A stretch of 64,000 nucleotides of DNA from Pseudobutyrivibrio xylanivorans (GTDB lineage Bacteria; Bacillota; Clostridia; Lachnospirales; Lachnospiraceae), in contig NZ_CP043028.1 in the NCBI RefSeq assembly GCF_008935055.1, positions 1,397,901 through 1,461,900 of the forward strand, in the 5' to 3' direction. The position numbers were made by a program, and so were the translations under genes. Each line of letters starts with the position of its first letter. The stretch's first letter is position 1. This document shows positions 50,769-59,747 of this stretch, piece after piece. Below the pieces are notes generated by a model. That model ran no database searches. It was not told the origin of the DNA and saw only the letters and a list, made by a program, of their open reading frames with translations.

Positions 50769-52358
50769 TCAGCCCTTCGCGTAGTCAGTAGGTGTCTTCC
50801 CCGTATATTTCTTGAAGTTACGTGAGAAATAGTTCGGATCAGAGTAACCAACCTCTGCCGAAATCTCCTTCATGGACTTGTTTGTAGTCTTCAATAGCTT
50901 CTTTGCCGCCTCGATTCGAAGCTTTGTAAGATAATCAATGAAGTTCTCTCCCGTCTCCTCCTTAAACACCTTTGAAAAATAGTAGGAGCTGATATTAACC
51001 ACCCGAGAAACATCATCCAACGTAAGCTCCTTCATATAATTCTCATCAATGTACTGCTTTGCTTTGTTGACAGCACTCATGGATTGCTCCTCGTGCTTAT
51101 TTGAAACCCAGAAAGCCGCAGACTTAATCTTGTTCATGAACCAGACCTTCATATCTGAAAGCCCACCCAAACTCATGAGCTCTGAAAGATAATTGGCTCG
51201 GCTCTGGAACTCGTACATTCTTCCTGTCTTTTCATAGGCAAGATGCTCCGCCCACAAAACAAACTCCAAGCACTTCAAACGAATACTCTCTGTATCACTG
51301 CCGTAGGTCTCCTCCATCCATTCGAAGAAATTCTGCGCGATGGATGATGACTCGTTAACATTACCAAGAGTGATTTCATCAAAGAGGCGCTTTTCCATTT
51401 CCATAGGATAGTTGGACTCATACTGACAAGCCACAGGCATGTCATCCACATGAGCAACATGGCTGGTGTTAGATATCAACACTGAGTTTGCCTCCTCGTA
51501 GGATTCGCTCATTCTCTCAAGTGGCTTTACAGAACCAAAGCCAACTCTGAAATCCATATCAAATCGCTCAGCCAGCTTTCGACAAAGTGCTCGGGCACTT
51601 TCTACGATTGCATTTCTCTCGTTATAGGAAAGCGTGTCACTATCACACGGAATCAAAATTGGAATTTTGTTAGACATAACATTTCCCATGATTCCCTTTA
51701 TATAATCGTCGGTGATAGTGTGGATTTCCTTGTAGGATTTCTGAGCCTGGATTGATGCGGCAACAGCATTTGTCATGTAGTTGCCCACCAGCTCACGTCC
51801 AAATACCATGCAGGCCATATAGCCATAGTTGGAGTCAATTCCAAGAAGAGTCTTATAATTATCGATATCCTCCTGGAAGTATTCCTTGAAAAGCAAATCC
51901 TGAATAAGTCCATTTTCAATAATAGGAACCACAATCTCCAGCTTCTCACGAACCTTCAAATCATCGCTTCGCTTTGTACGCTCACCATCAATCTGGCGCA
52001 TTGCCCGCTGGAGAATCTCAAGGATTTTGTCACGGCTCACAGGTTTGTTCAAATAATCAAGAACACCAAGCGAGATTGCCTCCTTGGCATAATCAAACTT
52101 GTCATAGGCTGTCATTACAATGAAAACAACATGATTGTTGGTGCGACGGATTTCACGCATGGCATCGATACCATTTATGCCTGGCATCTGAATATCCATA
52201 AATGCAATATCTGGCTGGAATTCCTCTGCTAACTCTATGACCTGGCGACCAGTTTTGGCAACACGGATGTCGCACTGGCTACCATATTCTTTTTCTATGA
52301 TGAATTTGAGGGAGTCAATAACAATGCCCTCATCATCGGCTAACATAACTTTATACAT
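50769..52358 (-). CDS. YesN-type response regulator (receiver plus AraC domain)
   Basis: 529 residues. The receiver domain has phospho-acceptor Asp55 (AFMDIQMPGINGI). A long middle domain follows, then an AraC-type double helix-turn-helix at the end (AKQYIDENYMKELTLDDVSR; KEISAEVGYSDPNYFSRNFK; KYTGKTPTDYAKG). It probably activates the transporter operon starting at 49402. ATG 52358 has AGAGG seven bases before it; the frame from 52385 begins inside a dispersed palindrome. It follows the kinase gene with that palindrome between them. Confidence 0.95.
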   Translation of the reverse strand: MYKVMLADDEGIVIDSLKFIIEKEYGSQCDIRVAKTGRQVIELAEEFQPDIAFMDIQMPGINGIDAMREIRRTNNHVVFIVMTAYDKFDYAKEAISLGVLDYLNKPVSRDKILEILQRAMRQIDGERTKRSDDLKVREKLEIVVPIIENGLIQDLLFKEYFQEDIDNYKTLLGIDSNYGYMACMVFGRELVGNYMTNAVAASIQAQKSYKEIHTITDDYIKGIMGNVMSNKIPILIPCDSDTLSYNERNAIVESARALCRKLAERFDMDFRVGFGSVKPLERMSESYEEANSVLISNTSHVAHVDDMPVACQYESNYPMEMEKRLFDEITLGNVNESSSIAQNFFEWMEETYGSDTESIRLKCLEFVLWAEHLAYEKTGRMYEFQSRANYLSELMSLGGLSDMKVWFMNKIKSAAFWVSNKHEEQSMSAVNKAKQYIDENYMKELTLDDVSRVVNISSYYFSKVFKEETGENFIDYLTKLRIEAAKKLLKTTNKSMKEISAEVGYSDPNYFSRNFKKYTGKTPTDYAKG

Positions 52359-52377
52359 AACAAAACCTCTAATTTTC

Positions 52378-52424
52378 CACCTCATCAGTCAGCTCTGCTG
52401 ACAGCTTCCCCTCAAGGGGAAGCC
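52378..52424. repeat. Second dispersed palindrome family, copy 2
   Basis: CACCTCATCAGTCAGC, CTCTGCTGACAGCTT, CCCCTCAAGGGG, AAGCC. It differs from the copy at 40185-40232 by a paired change (TCTCC/GGAGA to TCCCC/GGGGA). It fills the gap between kinase stop and regulator start. Confidence 0.75.
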
Positions 52425-53897
52425 TTATTTAGGCAAGTACAGAATTGTTTCTGTACCCTTGTTTTCTCCTTCTGAAATAATATCAAGAACATCATCTCGC
52501 TCGTAGAAAATGTTCAATCTTTCGATGCAGTTGGCAAGGCCTACTCCGTTGGAGTCGGTCTTCTGTGGATTGCCTTCATAGCTACCCTCAAGGATTTTGG
52601 TGATGGTCTCGGCAGTCATACCGATGCCATTGTCCTTAATGCTTACGCAGATAAAATCACCCAGCTTGTATACTGAGAGAGAGATTTTTTTTGTCCACTC
52701 AATATTACGGACTCCATAGTTAATGCTGTTTTCCACAATTGGTTGGAGAATCATGCTAGGAATTTTCACATCCAAAAGAGCCTCATCCACATTCTTTTCA
52801 AACTGGATTTCTCCAGCGAAACGAACATTGATGATATAGATGTAAATATCAACAAGCTCTATCTCATCCTTCAGTGTTACAACATCCTTATTTTTCTTGA
52901 TGTTGTATCTGAAGAAGTTGGCAACATTATGCATATATTCTGAGGTTCGATCTGCGCCCTCCATCATGGCAAGCTGCGCTCCAGCATTTAGGGTATTGAA
53001 AAGGAAATGCGGATTAATCTGAGACTGAAGATATTTCAGCTCCGCATCCTTGATGTGGTTAGCCATGATAAGTTCGTTTTCCTTTAGCTTGCGCTCTGTC
53101 TCCATGGACTCAGTAAGCTTGGTAATATAATCCTTAAGGGAAACCACCATCTTGTTGAAGGCACGGGTTACGACACCGACCTCATCGTTATTCTTAACAG
53201 GTGGAAGTGAAACCTCAAAATCACCATTTGAAACCCTGTTGGCTGCAGACGCCAGCTTAATAAGCGGCTCAGTGATTGTTGATGCAATCAAAACTACGAA
53301 GGAAAGGTTTGCAATACCAATGATAATCAGAGTCAAAATATTCAGCTCTTCAATTGTCTGCAACGCTGACATCATTGTGCTGTAGGACTTTGAGTTGTTG
53401 ATGAACTGCTGATTATTAAGCCTTGTAATGTTAGTGCCAATGTAGTTGTAAAGGCGTGAAGCCTTCTCGTAATAATACTTGTACTTCTCAACATTTCCAC
53501 CACGCTTGCTCTCAACGGCCTTGCTGCAAAGTACGAAGTAATTGTTGGACATTCGCTTGATGTTTCGCTCTAAAACCCTACTTTCATTCTCGTCCTGATT
53601 GTCTTCCAGGGCATTAATTGAATCAACGTAAGACTGCTCTGCGATATAGTATGCCTCCAAAGCATCACTGGTTTTGGTACTAAGATAGCCTGTGGTCGCA
53701 AGGTGGAGATTATCAAGGGCAGTGTTGATTTCGTTCAAAGAATTATTGCTTGCGTAGACCTCGTTCAAGCTGTCTAACATCCTGCTGGTTCCAAGATAAA
53801 GTGTCATGTTTACCATAAAAAGCAGAATTGTAGGCAAACAGAACACGATAATCATCTTTTTTCTGAGGGAGAGTGATTTGAATAATTCTTTACTCAT
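52425..53897 (-). CDS. LytS/YesM-type sensor histidine kinase
   Basis: 490 residues. Two membrane helices (about residues 15-37 and 190-212) flank a 150-residue extracellular helical domain. A HAMP domain follows (STITEPLIKLASAANRVSNG), then the YesM-type histidine box (KYLQSQINPHFLFNTLNAGA) and the ATPase N and G boxes (ILQPIVENSINYG; KDNGIGM; GVGLANCIERLNIFY). ATG 53897 has AGGAG seven bases before it and overlaps the end of the sensor-protein gene by 8 bp. It probably receives its signal from that membrane-tethered sugar-binding protein. Confidence 0.95.
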   Translation of the reverse strand: MSKELFKSLSLRKKMIIVFCLPTILLFMVNMTLYLGTSRMLDSLNEVYASNNSLNEINTALDNLHLATTGYLSTKTSDALEAYYIAEQSYVDSINALEDNQDENESRVLERNIKRMSNNYFVLCSKAVESKRGGNVEKYKYYYEKASRLYNYIGTNITRLNNQQFINNSKSYSTMMSALQTIEELNILTLIIIGIANLSFVVLIASTITEPLIKLASAANRVSNGDFEVSLPPVKNNDEVGVVTRAFNKMVVSLKDYITKLTESMETERKLKENELIMANHIKDAELKYLQSQINPHFLFNTLNAGAQLAMMEGADRTSEYMHNVANFFRYNIKKNKDVVTLKDEIELVDIYIYIINVRFAGEIQFEKNVDEALLDVKIPSMILQPIVENSINYGVRNIEWTKKISLSVYKLGDFICVSIKDNGIGMTAETITKILEGSYEGNPQKTDSNGVGLANCIERLNIFYERDDVLDIISEGENKGTETILYLPK

Positions 53898-54939
53898 CAC
53901 TGCTCTCCTTCTTCATATAATCACCAATATTTGTGGAATCAATAATCTTTGGCTCCACATTGATGTAATCAGAAACATAGCCTGAATCACGGTACTCAAT
54001 ATACGCCCCAACTGCTGTCTCTCCCATACTTGTAGCATCAAGGGTTACTGTACTTTTGATGACTCCCTGCTTTATTCCTGTGTAAATTGTCTGAGATTCA
54101 TAGTTTCCAAATAGAAGAACCTGACCAACCTTGTTGTAGTCAATCATGGACTGATAGAAGCATTCAGTAGAAGTGGCATCAAGGCAAATGACGATTGGTG
54201 CCAGTTCATTTTTAATGAAAATATTCTGGATGTATTCCTCTGTCGCAAAGGCATCATCGCTCTCGATGATTTTGATATCAAACTCCAACGGAGCATTCAC
54301 CAAATCCTCAGTGGCAAGTGCCTCCTGCATATTGTTCACGAAATTGTTGGCAGCTGTCTCATTGATAGTGCTGTCTCCAAGAACCATCACATGCTTCTGC
54401 TTCACAATATTATCCATAAGCGACTGGGTGTAAAGCTTGGCTATAGTGTAATTATTTACCCCAACAAAGCTGACACGGCTGCTTCCTAAAACATCATTTT
54501 CAAGAGTGATAACAGGAATGCCTGCAGCATCTGCTGTATTCAGAAGCTCCGCTGTCTCAGGGCTATCATCTCCCTCAAGGAGGATTGCGTCACAACCTGA
54601 TTCAATTGCCATTTCAAGAAGCTGAGACTTTGAATATTTCTCATCCACATTATCAGAAAGCAAATCAACATAAACGCCGTTTTTCTTTCCATATTCGAAG
54701 GCCGCACTATAGACTCTCTGCCAAAAATCCGAATCATCATCTGAAGAAATCATCACAACATAAGAATCGTACTGTGAGTACTTTGCTTCCTGCAAAAGGC
54801 TATAGGCCTCATTCATTCGCTGTCTATAAAAATATATGGTAAGGCAGGTGGTTAAAAACATAAAAGCAACAGCACACCCTGCCGCTATGACGAGTGCACT
54901 GCTGCTTTTTATCTTCATTCTACGCTTTCCCAAATTCAT
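53890..54939 (-). CDS. Membrane-tethered sugar-binding sensor protein (XylFII-like)
   Basis: 349 residues. Instead of a cleavable signal it has an N-terminal membrane anchor (SSALVIAAGCAVAFMFLTTC), then a Peripla-BP-4 domain (YDSYVVMISSDDDSDFWQRV; GCDAILLEGDDSPETAELLN; GIPVITLENDVLGSSRVSFV). In Clostridium a protein of this kind, XylFII, binds xylose and passes the signal to a LytS kinase and YesN regulator that induce xylFGH. The same three-gene order occurs here next to a CUT2 importer. The ligand here need not be xylose. ATG 54939 has GGAGAAG before it; the frame from 54963 starts too early. Confidence 0.9.
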   Translation of the reverse strand: MNLGKRRMKIKSSSALVIAAGCAVAFMFLTTCLTIYFYRQRMNEAYSLLQEAKYSQYDSYVVMISSDDDSDFWQRVYSAAFEYGKKNGVYVDLLSDNVDEKYSKSQLLEMAIESGCDAILLEGDDSPETAELLNTADAAGIPVITLENDVLGSSRVSFVGVNNYTIAKLYTQSLMDNIVKQKHVMVLGDSTINETAANNFVNNMQEALATEDLVNAPLEFDIKIIESDDAFATEEYIQNIFIKNELAPIVICLDATSTECFYQSMIDYNKVGQVLLFGNYESQTIYTGIKQGVIKSTVTLDATSMGETAVGAYIEYRDSGYVSDYINVEPKIIDSTNIGDYMKKESSDE

Positions 54940-54984
54940 TACATTACTTCTCCAAAAACCCATTTGAAGATTATTGTAATGAAT

Positions 54985-56112
54985 CTAGGTAGCGAAGTCA
55001 ACGTGTTGAACGCCTCCTGCGTGGCCATCCTTCTCGTGAAGGAAGATTCCAGTTTCCCGTGAGGCCGCTGTTAACTGCCTGTCTTCACCCCTGTGCGTAA
55101 ACTGAGTATCGATGCGTCCTAAGAATATAGCACCAACATCCGACTGTTTTAGTCCATAAAGCTCCTTCTCTCCCTTTTCAGTCACAGTCATGATTCTAAG
55201 CTTTGTAAATATCGGATCGTTCTCATCAATCCAGCCATTTCCATCCTCATCGAACTCCTTCAATTCACCAAAGCCATCACCGGTGCGGGCACCAAATAGC
55301 TCCAAGCCATCATTGATTTCTCCGTCCTCATTTCTATCCAGTGCCAAGAAGCCTGAACCCTTTCCAATATTGTGAATCTCATCCTCATTGCCATCTCCAT
55401 CTAAATCAAAGTAGAAGGTTTGGTCAGCAATAGAGGTTGGACAGTCATCCAGATTAATAATGAGCGGGTCGATACATTCTCTAAGAGCGAAATACTCTGT
55501 TGAGAATTCCTCTGTAAAGGATTCCGACATAGAAAAGCTGTAATTAAAATTCAGCTTTCTGCCATCACCGGTTATTACAGTGCCAGTAGATGCATACTCA
55601 ACACTCTGTTCCTCGTGGTACTGATAGCTGTGAGTTGTGGTTTGGACATAGAATGGCTGTATTCCAGACATACCCATTGATGTTGTCGGCAGCTCGCCCT
55701 CACTGGATTCGCCACTAAGCATCTCCTTAATCATCCTTCCAAATTCGCTGTCCTCATCGATGTTGCAACCAAATAGTAGCAACTCCAAAAGATACTGCAT
55801 TGTTTTCATCCTTACCTGATGATTTGCAGCTACATCAAGTAGGGGATTCGTCTGTTCCACCTCCTGAACCTGACCATTTGAGCCAAGGGCATAGTTAAGA
55901 GATGAGAGAAATTCACCCTCACCTATCTCCTTAGACTCATCATTGCTTTTGTCCTCGGTTGCCTCAGTCTTTTCAATTTTGTCCGGAGCCCCCAAAACCT
56001 GGATGCCCGCCACATTGATGACTGGTTTTGCAGTTGTCTGAACAGACAGCTTCATTTCTCTAGCGACGCTAGATTTTGAGGTCATAGAAACCTCAGAGTT
56101 TTGAATTACCAT
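54985..56112 (-). CDS. Hypothetical protein with calcium-binding EF-hand-like repeats
   Basis: 375 residues, no signal peptide. The N-terminal part is Ser/Thr/Glu-rich and disordered. From about residue 225 the sequence has several DxDxDG loops: YFDLDGDGNEDEI, ALDRNEDGEINDG and FDEDGNGWIDEND. These suit calcium binding as in dockerin or EF-hand modules. The C-terminal piece (GAIFLGRIDTQFTH) recurs in clostridial proteins of unknown function that share this architecture. It ends 45 bp before the sensor gene, same strand, with no terminator seen, so it may be transcribed with it. GGAGG lies seven bases before ATG 56112. Function unknown. Confidence 0.8.
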   Translation of the reverse strand: MVIQNSEVSMTSKSSVAREMKLSVQTTAKPVINVAGIQVLGAPDKIEKTEATEDKSNDESKEIGEGEFLSSLNYALGSNGQVQEVEQTNPLLDVAANHQVRMKTMQYLLELLLFGCNIDEDSEFGRMIKEMLSGESSEGELPTTSMGMSGIQPFYVQTTTHSYQYHEEQSVEYASTGTVITGDGRKLNFNYSFSMSESFTEEFSTEYFALRECIDPLIINLDDCPTSIADQTFYFDLDGDGNEDEIHNIGKGSGFLALDRNEDGEINDGLELFGARTGDGFGELKEFDEDGNGWIDENDPIFTKLRIMTVTEKGEKELYGLKQSDVGAIFLGRIDTQFTHRGEDRQLTAASRETGIFLHEKDGHAGGVQHVDFAT

Positions 56113-56183
56113 GTGCTTTCCTCCTTTTTGAAAAACATGTTACCTGTTGGAAGAAAGTCCGTTTTCAAGCCCTCAGAAGAAAT

Positions 56184-56214
56184 AAAAAACCAGGAAAGCC
56201 TTGGCCTTCCTGGT
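56184..56214 (-). terminator. Terminator of the glgP-CPBP operon
   Basis: ACCAGGAA-GCC and GGC-TTCCTGGT pair around three bases, followed by TTTTTT on the minus strand. It is 27 bp after the CPBP gene. Confidence 0.9.
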
Positions 56215-56240
56215 CTTCTTCTGAATCATCGTCCGTGTAA

Positions 56241-57125
56241 TTATATATCGGAGAAAAACTCTCCATCCTTAACAGATGCAGCACCATTTCTTAAAAGAAG
56301 TATCGATGCGTATGCTGCTGCAAGTGATGCCAACGAACAAAGGAAAAATGTAAGTATTGAATTTCCGCCTGCTGGCAAAATCTCTGAGCATATTGTTCCC
56401 ACAAAATTGTAAGCAACGTGAACTGCAATTGTCATCAATAGGTTGTCGTAAAGATACATGATGTATCCAAGTCCAAGTCCGAGAACAAATGCATATACGC
56501 CCTGAAGCTTGTTCATGTGGAATGCTCCAAACATAATAGCCTGAACCAAAATTGCGAAGTAAACTGGCATAACCTTCTTTGCTGCGAAGAATGTAATTCC
56601 TCTAAAGAGCAATTCCTCACAAACAGGTCCAAGGATTATTGCGTACAAAATCATCAACAATGACATTTCCGAATCAATTCCTGCGGAATCCATCAACTCC
56701 TGATACTCTAAAAGCCACGATGGGAAAGCTGCCGACAATGAATTCACCAGATAGATTGTCACGTACTGCATAGCCAGTGTGAAAATCACCATGCCTGCTA
56801 TCGTAAAGCCTAAATTCTTAGACTTGCCAGCAAGTGTTGAAAGCTGCCCTTCCCTGAACTTGTTTCTAAAAACTAAGAATCCAACAACAATTGTGACAAC
56901 AGCATATAAAATGGAAATCATTGCAACTGAATCGCTGCCTGCGTATCCCTCAAACACCTCTTTCATGAAATCAGTGTATGAACCGCTGGTGTAATTTGCC
57001 ATCTTATCGACTATATAAAACTGAAGTGCCATTACTGCAATTGCACTCTGAACAAGAATCGCAAAAATCGTTGGAAGGAAAATCCAGACAATAAACTTGC
57101 TCTTGTCTTCTCTATTTTGATTCAT
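56241..57125 (-). CDS. CPBP-family intramembrane glutamic protease
   Basis: 294 residues with about eight membrane helices. The catalytic motifs are present: EELLFRG (Glu170, Glu171, Arg175) and FGAFHMN (His203). CPBP (Abi) proteins are membrane proteases or peptide-processing enzymes, often tied to bacteriocin immunity or protein maturation. No bacteriocin gene is nearby. It follows glgP by 42 bp in the same transcript, which seems accidental. GGAG lies seven bases before ATG 57125. Confidence 0.92.
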   Translation of the reverse strand: MNQNREDKSKFIVWIFLPTIFAILVQSAIAVMALQFYIVDKMANYTSGSYTDFMKEVFEGYAGSDSVAMISILYAVVTIVVGFLVFRNKFREGQLSTLAGKSKNLGFTIAGMVIFTLAMQYVTIYLVNSLSAAFPSWLLEYQELMDSAGIDSEMSLLMILYAIILGPVCEELLFRGITFFAAKKVMPVYFAILVQAIMFGAFHMNKLQGVYAFVLGLGLGYIMYLYDNLLMTIAVHVAYNFVGTICSEILPAGGNSILTFFLCSLASLAAAYASILLLRNGAASVKDGEFFSDI

Positions 57126-57167
57126 TCTATGTCTCCAATTTAAGTATTTCTTTATTACAAATCAGGA

Positions 57168-59621
57168 TTATAACTCCAGCTTATCAAGGTGCCAGATGTC
57201 GTCAACATATTCCTGGATAGTTCTGTCAGAAGAGAACTTGCCAACGTGAGCAACATTGGAAAGTGCCATCTGCGCCCACTTTCTCTCGTCCTTGTATGCC
57301 TCCTGAATCTTCTCATGTGCCTCACAGTAAGAAGCAAAATCCTTGAGAACGAAGTAGGTGTCTGCTCTGTCTGTGCACTGTGTGTTGAGAAGTGAATTGT
57401 AAATCGGCCTGAACAGCTCTGGGTTTTCGATGCTGTAATAGCCATTTACAAGCTGTGAAAGCACCTTCTGAATGTGATGATTATTATTCATCTCGTCCAC
57501 AGGGTTGTAATCACGATTCTTCTCGTGAGCAATAACCTCATCTGAGCTCATACCGAAGATGAAGATATCCTTGCCACCAAGCTCCTGATACATCTCCACA
57601 TTAGCACCATCCATAGTACCAATTGTGATTGCACCGTTAAGCATAAACTTCATATTTCCAGTACCAGATGCTTCCTTTGAAGCTGTAGAAATCTGCTCAG
57701 AAACATCTGCAGCTGCAAAAATCCACTCAGCATTGGAAACTCTGTAGTCTTCGATGAAAACAACCTTCAGCTTATTGTCGATTGACTTATCATTGTTAAT
57801 TACTGAGCCAACGTTGTTGATAAGCTTTATGATAAGCTTTGCATTTTCATATCCAGCAGAAGCCTTTGCACCGAAGATAAATGTGGTAGGTATAAACTCC
57901 ATTTCTGGATGCTCTTTAATCTGATTGTACAGATACATTACGTGCAAAATATTGAGAAGCTGACGCTTGTACTCATGAAGTCGCTTGACCTGCACATCAA
58001 AAATTGACGATGGGTCAACATTGATATGATTATGCTCCCAAATATATTTTGCCAGACGCTTTTTATTCTCATATTTGATGGCCATAAATTCCTTGAGGGA
58101 CTTATCGTCATCAATGTATCTTTCAAGCTTTTGCATCTGAGATAAATCTGTAATCCAACCACGACCAATCTTTGAGATAACCCAATCAGAAAGCATGTAA
58201 TTACCATGCATAAGGAATCTTCGCTGAGTGATTCCGTTGGTCTTGTTGTTGAATTTCTCAGGATACATTTCATAGAAATCATGAAGAGAAACGTTCTTCA
58301 AAATCTCTGTATGAAGTGCAGCAACACCATTTACAGAATAGCTTGCGCAGATAGCCATATGAGCCATCTTAACCTGACCGTCAGCAAGTATTGCCATGCG
58401 GTGAACTCTTTCTTCATCACCTGGGAACTTAGCCCTAATCTCCTCGCAGAAACGACGGTTGATTTCCTCAACAATCATAAATACTCTAGGAAGCAGTCCC
58501 TTGAAGATTTCCTCAGGCCACTTCTCCAAAGCCTCTGCCATAATTGTATGATTGGTATAAGCAACGCAATGGGTTGTAACCTCCCATGCCTCGTCCCAGC
58601 CAAGTCCATGCTCGTCCATAAGAAGACGCATGAGCTCAGCAACCGTGAGGGTTGGATGAGTATCATTCATCTGAAAAACTACCTTTTCAGGAAGCTTCTT
58701 GATGTCGTTGTGATAACGCAAATACTTTGCGATAGCACGCTGAAGAGATGCTGATACAAAGAAGTACTGCTGCTTCAAACGAAGCTCCTTGCCCTGAACG
58801 TGATTATCGTTTGGATAAAGAACCTCTGTAAGGTTGCGGGCAAGGTTCATGTCCTCAACAGCCTTGTTGTAATCACCACGCTCGAAGGAAGCAAGTCTGA
58901 AGACCTCCTTTGGCTTGGCATCCCAGATCATAAGAGTATTAACCATACCATTATCAAAGCCAGTGATAGGCATATCATAAGGTGTGGCAATTACTGAGTT
59001 GTAGCCCTCGTGAATATAACGGGTGGTGCCATCATCACCATTCTCATAGCGAACCCAACCACCAAACTTAACCTCGAACTCATACTCTGAACGCTCAAGC
59101 TCGAAAGGATAACGTGTCTGAAGCCAATCATCAGGAACCTCCTCCTGATAACCATCGTTAATCTTCTGCTTGAACATACCATAGTGATAACGAATACCAC
59201 AGCCATAAGCTGGATACTGCAAGGTCGCAAGTGAATCCAGGAAACATGCAGCAAGTCGTCCAAGACCACCATTACCAAGGGCTGGGTCTGGCTCCTGATC
59301 CTCGATGACATTAATATCAACATTCAGATTAGAAAGAGCATCCATTACCTCGGTGTAGCCACGCATGTTTATCATGTTATTTCCAAGAAGTCGACCAATC
59401 AAAAACTCCATGGACATATAGTAAACGCACTTTGGATCCTGCTTTACAAATTCCTTTTGAGTGGTAAGCCAGTTGTCGATTACCACATCATTTACGACTT
59501 CGGCACAGGCTCGGTAGATTTCCTCTTCTGTGGCGTCCTCAAAGTCTTTGCGGAACATGGACTTGACGCGGTCCTTTATTTCTCGCTCAAGCTCCTTAGT
59601 ACTTGGCATCTGTCTCTTCAT
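57168..59621 (-). CDS. glgP: Glycogen/maltodextrin phosphorylase
   Basis: 817 residues, the usual length. Landmarks are YYMSMEFLIGRLLGNNMINM, LGNGGLGRLAACFLDSLATL, NGITQRRFL, KRLHEYKRQLLN and the pyridoxal-phosphate region EASGTGNMKFMLNGA. It releases glucose-1-phosphate from the non-reducing ends of glycogen or dextrins using phosphate. It lies downstream of ileS with copy D of the dispersed repeat between them. GAGGGG stands eleven bases before ATG 59621. No other glycogen gene is in the window. Confidence 0.97.
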   Translation of the reverse strand: MKRQMPSTKELEREIKDRVKSMFRKDFEDATEEEIYRACAEVVNDVVIDNWLTTQKEFVKQDPKCVYYMSMEFLIGRLLGNNMINMRGYTEVMDALSNLNVDINVIEDQEPDPALGNGGLGRLAACFLDSLATLQYPAYGCGIRYHYGMFKQKINDGYQEEVPDDWLQTRYPFELERSEYEFEVKFGGWVRYENGDDGTTRYIHEGYNSVIATPYDMPITGFDNGMVNTLMIWDAKPKEVFRLASFERGDYNKAVEDMNLARNLTEVLYPNDNHVQGKELRLKQQYFFVSASLQRAIAKYLRYHNDIKKLPEKVVFQMNDTHPTLTVAELMRLLMDEHGLGWDEAWEVTTHCVAYTNHTIMAEALEKWPEEIFKGLLPRVFMIVEEINRRFCEEIRAKFPGDEERVHRMAILADGQVKMAHMAICASYSVNGVAALHTEILKNVSLHDFYEMYPEKFNNKTNGITQRRFLMHGNYMLSDWVISKIGRGWITDLSQMQKLERYIDDDKSLKEFMAIKYENKKRLAKYIWEHNHINVDPSSIFDVQVKRLHEYKRQLLNILHVMYLYNQIKEHPEMEFIPTTFIFGAKASAGYENAKLIIKLINNVGSVINNDKSIDNKLKVVFIEDYRVSNAEWIFAAADVSEQISTASKEASGTGNMKFMLNGAITIGTMDGANVEMYQELGGKDIFIFGMSSDEVIAHEKNRDYNPVDEMNNNHHIQKVLSQLVNGYYSIENPELFRPIYNSLLNTQCTDRADTYFVLKDFASYCEAHEKIQEAYKDERKWAQMALSNVAHVGKFSSDRTIQEYVDDIWHLDKLEL

Positions 59622-59650
59622 AAACTCAAAACCCCTCCATTCGTCTAAAC

Positions 59651-59737
59651 GCTGGTTACGTGTTCAAGCCTTGGTATTACTCCGCTCAGCGTAGATTGCT
59701 TCCCTTGAGTAAAACCAAGAGTTAGACCACTACCAGC
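59651..59737. repeat. Dispersed covarying palindrome, copy D
   Basis: Outer arms GCTGGT and ACCAGC, a compensatory change from GCCAGT/ACTGGC in copies A and C; inner arms AAGCCTTGGTATTACTC and GAGTAAAACCAAGAGTT. It fills the gap between ileS and glgP. Confidence 0.8.
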
Positions 59738-59747
59738 TATCTCTACA

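Noticed and set aside
58206..58754. 182-codon plus-strand open frame
   Set aside because: Antisense to glgP with no start signal or family resemblance.
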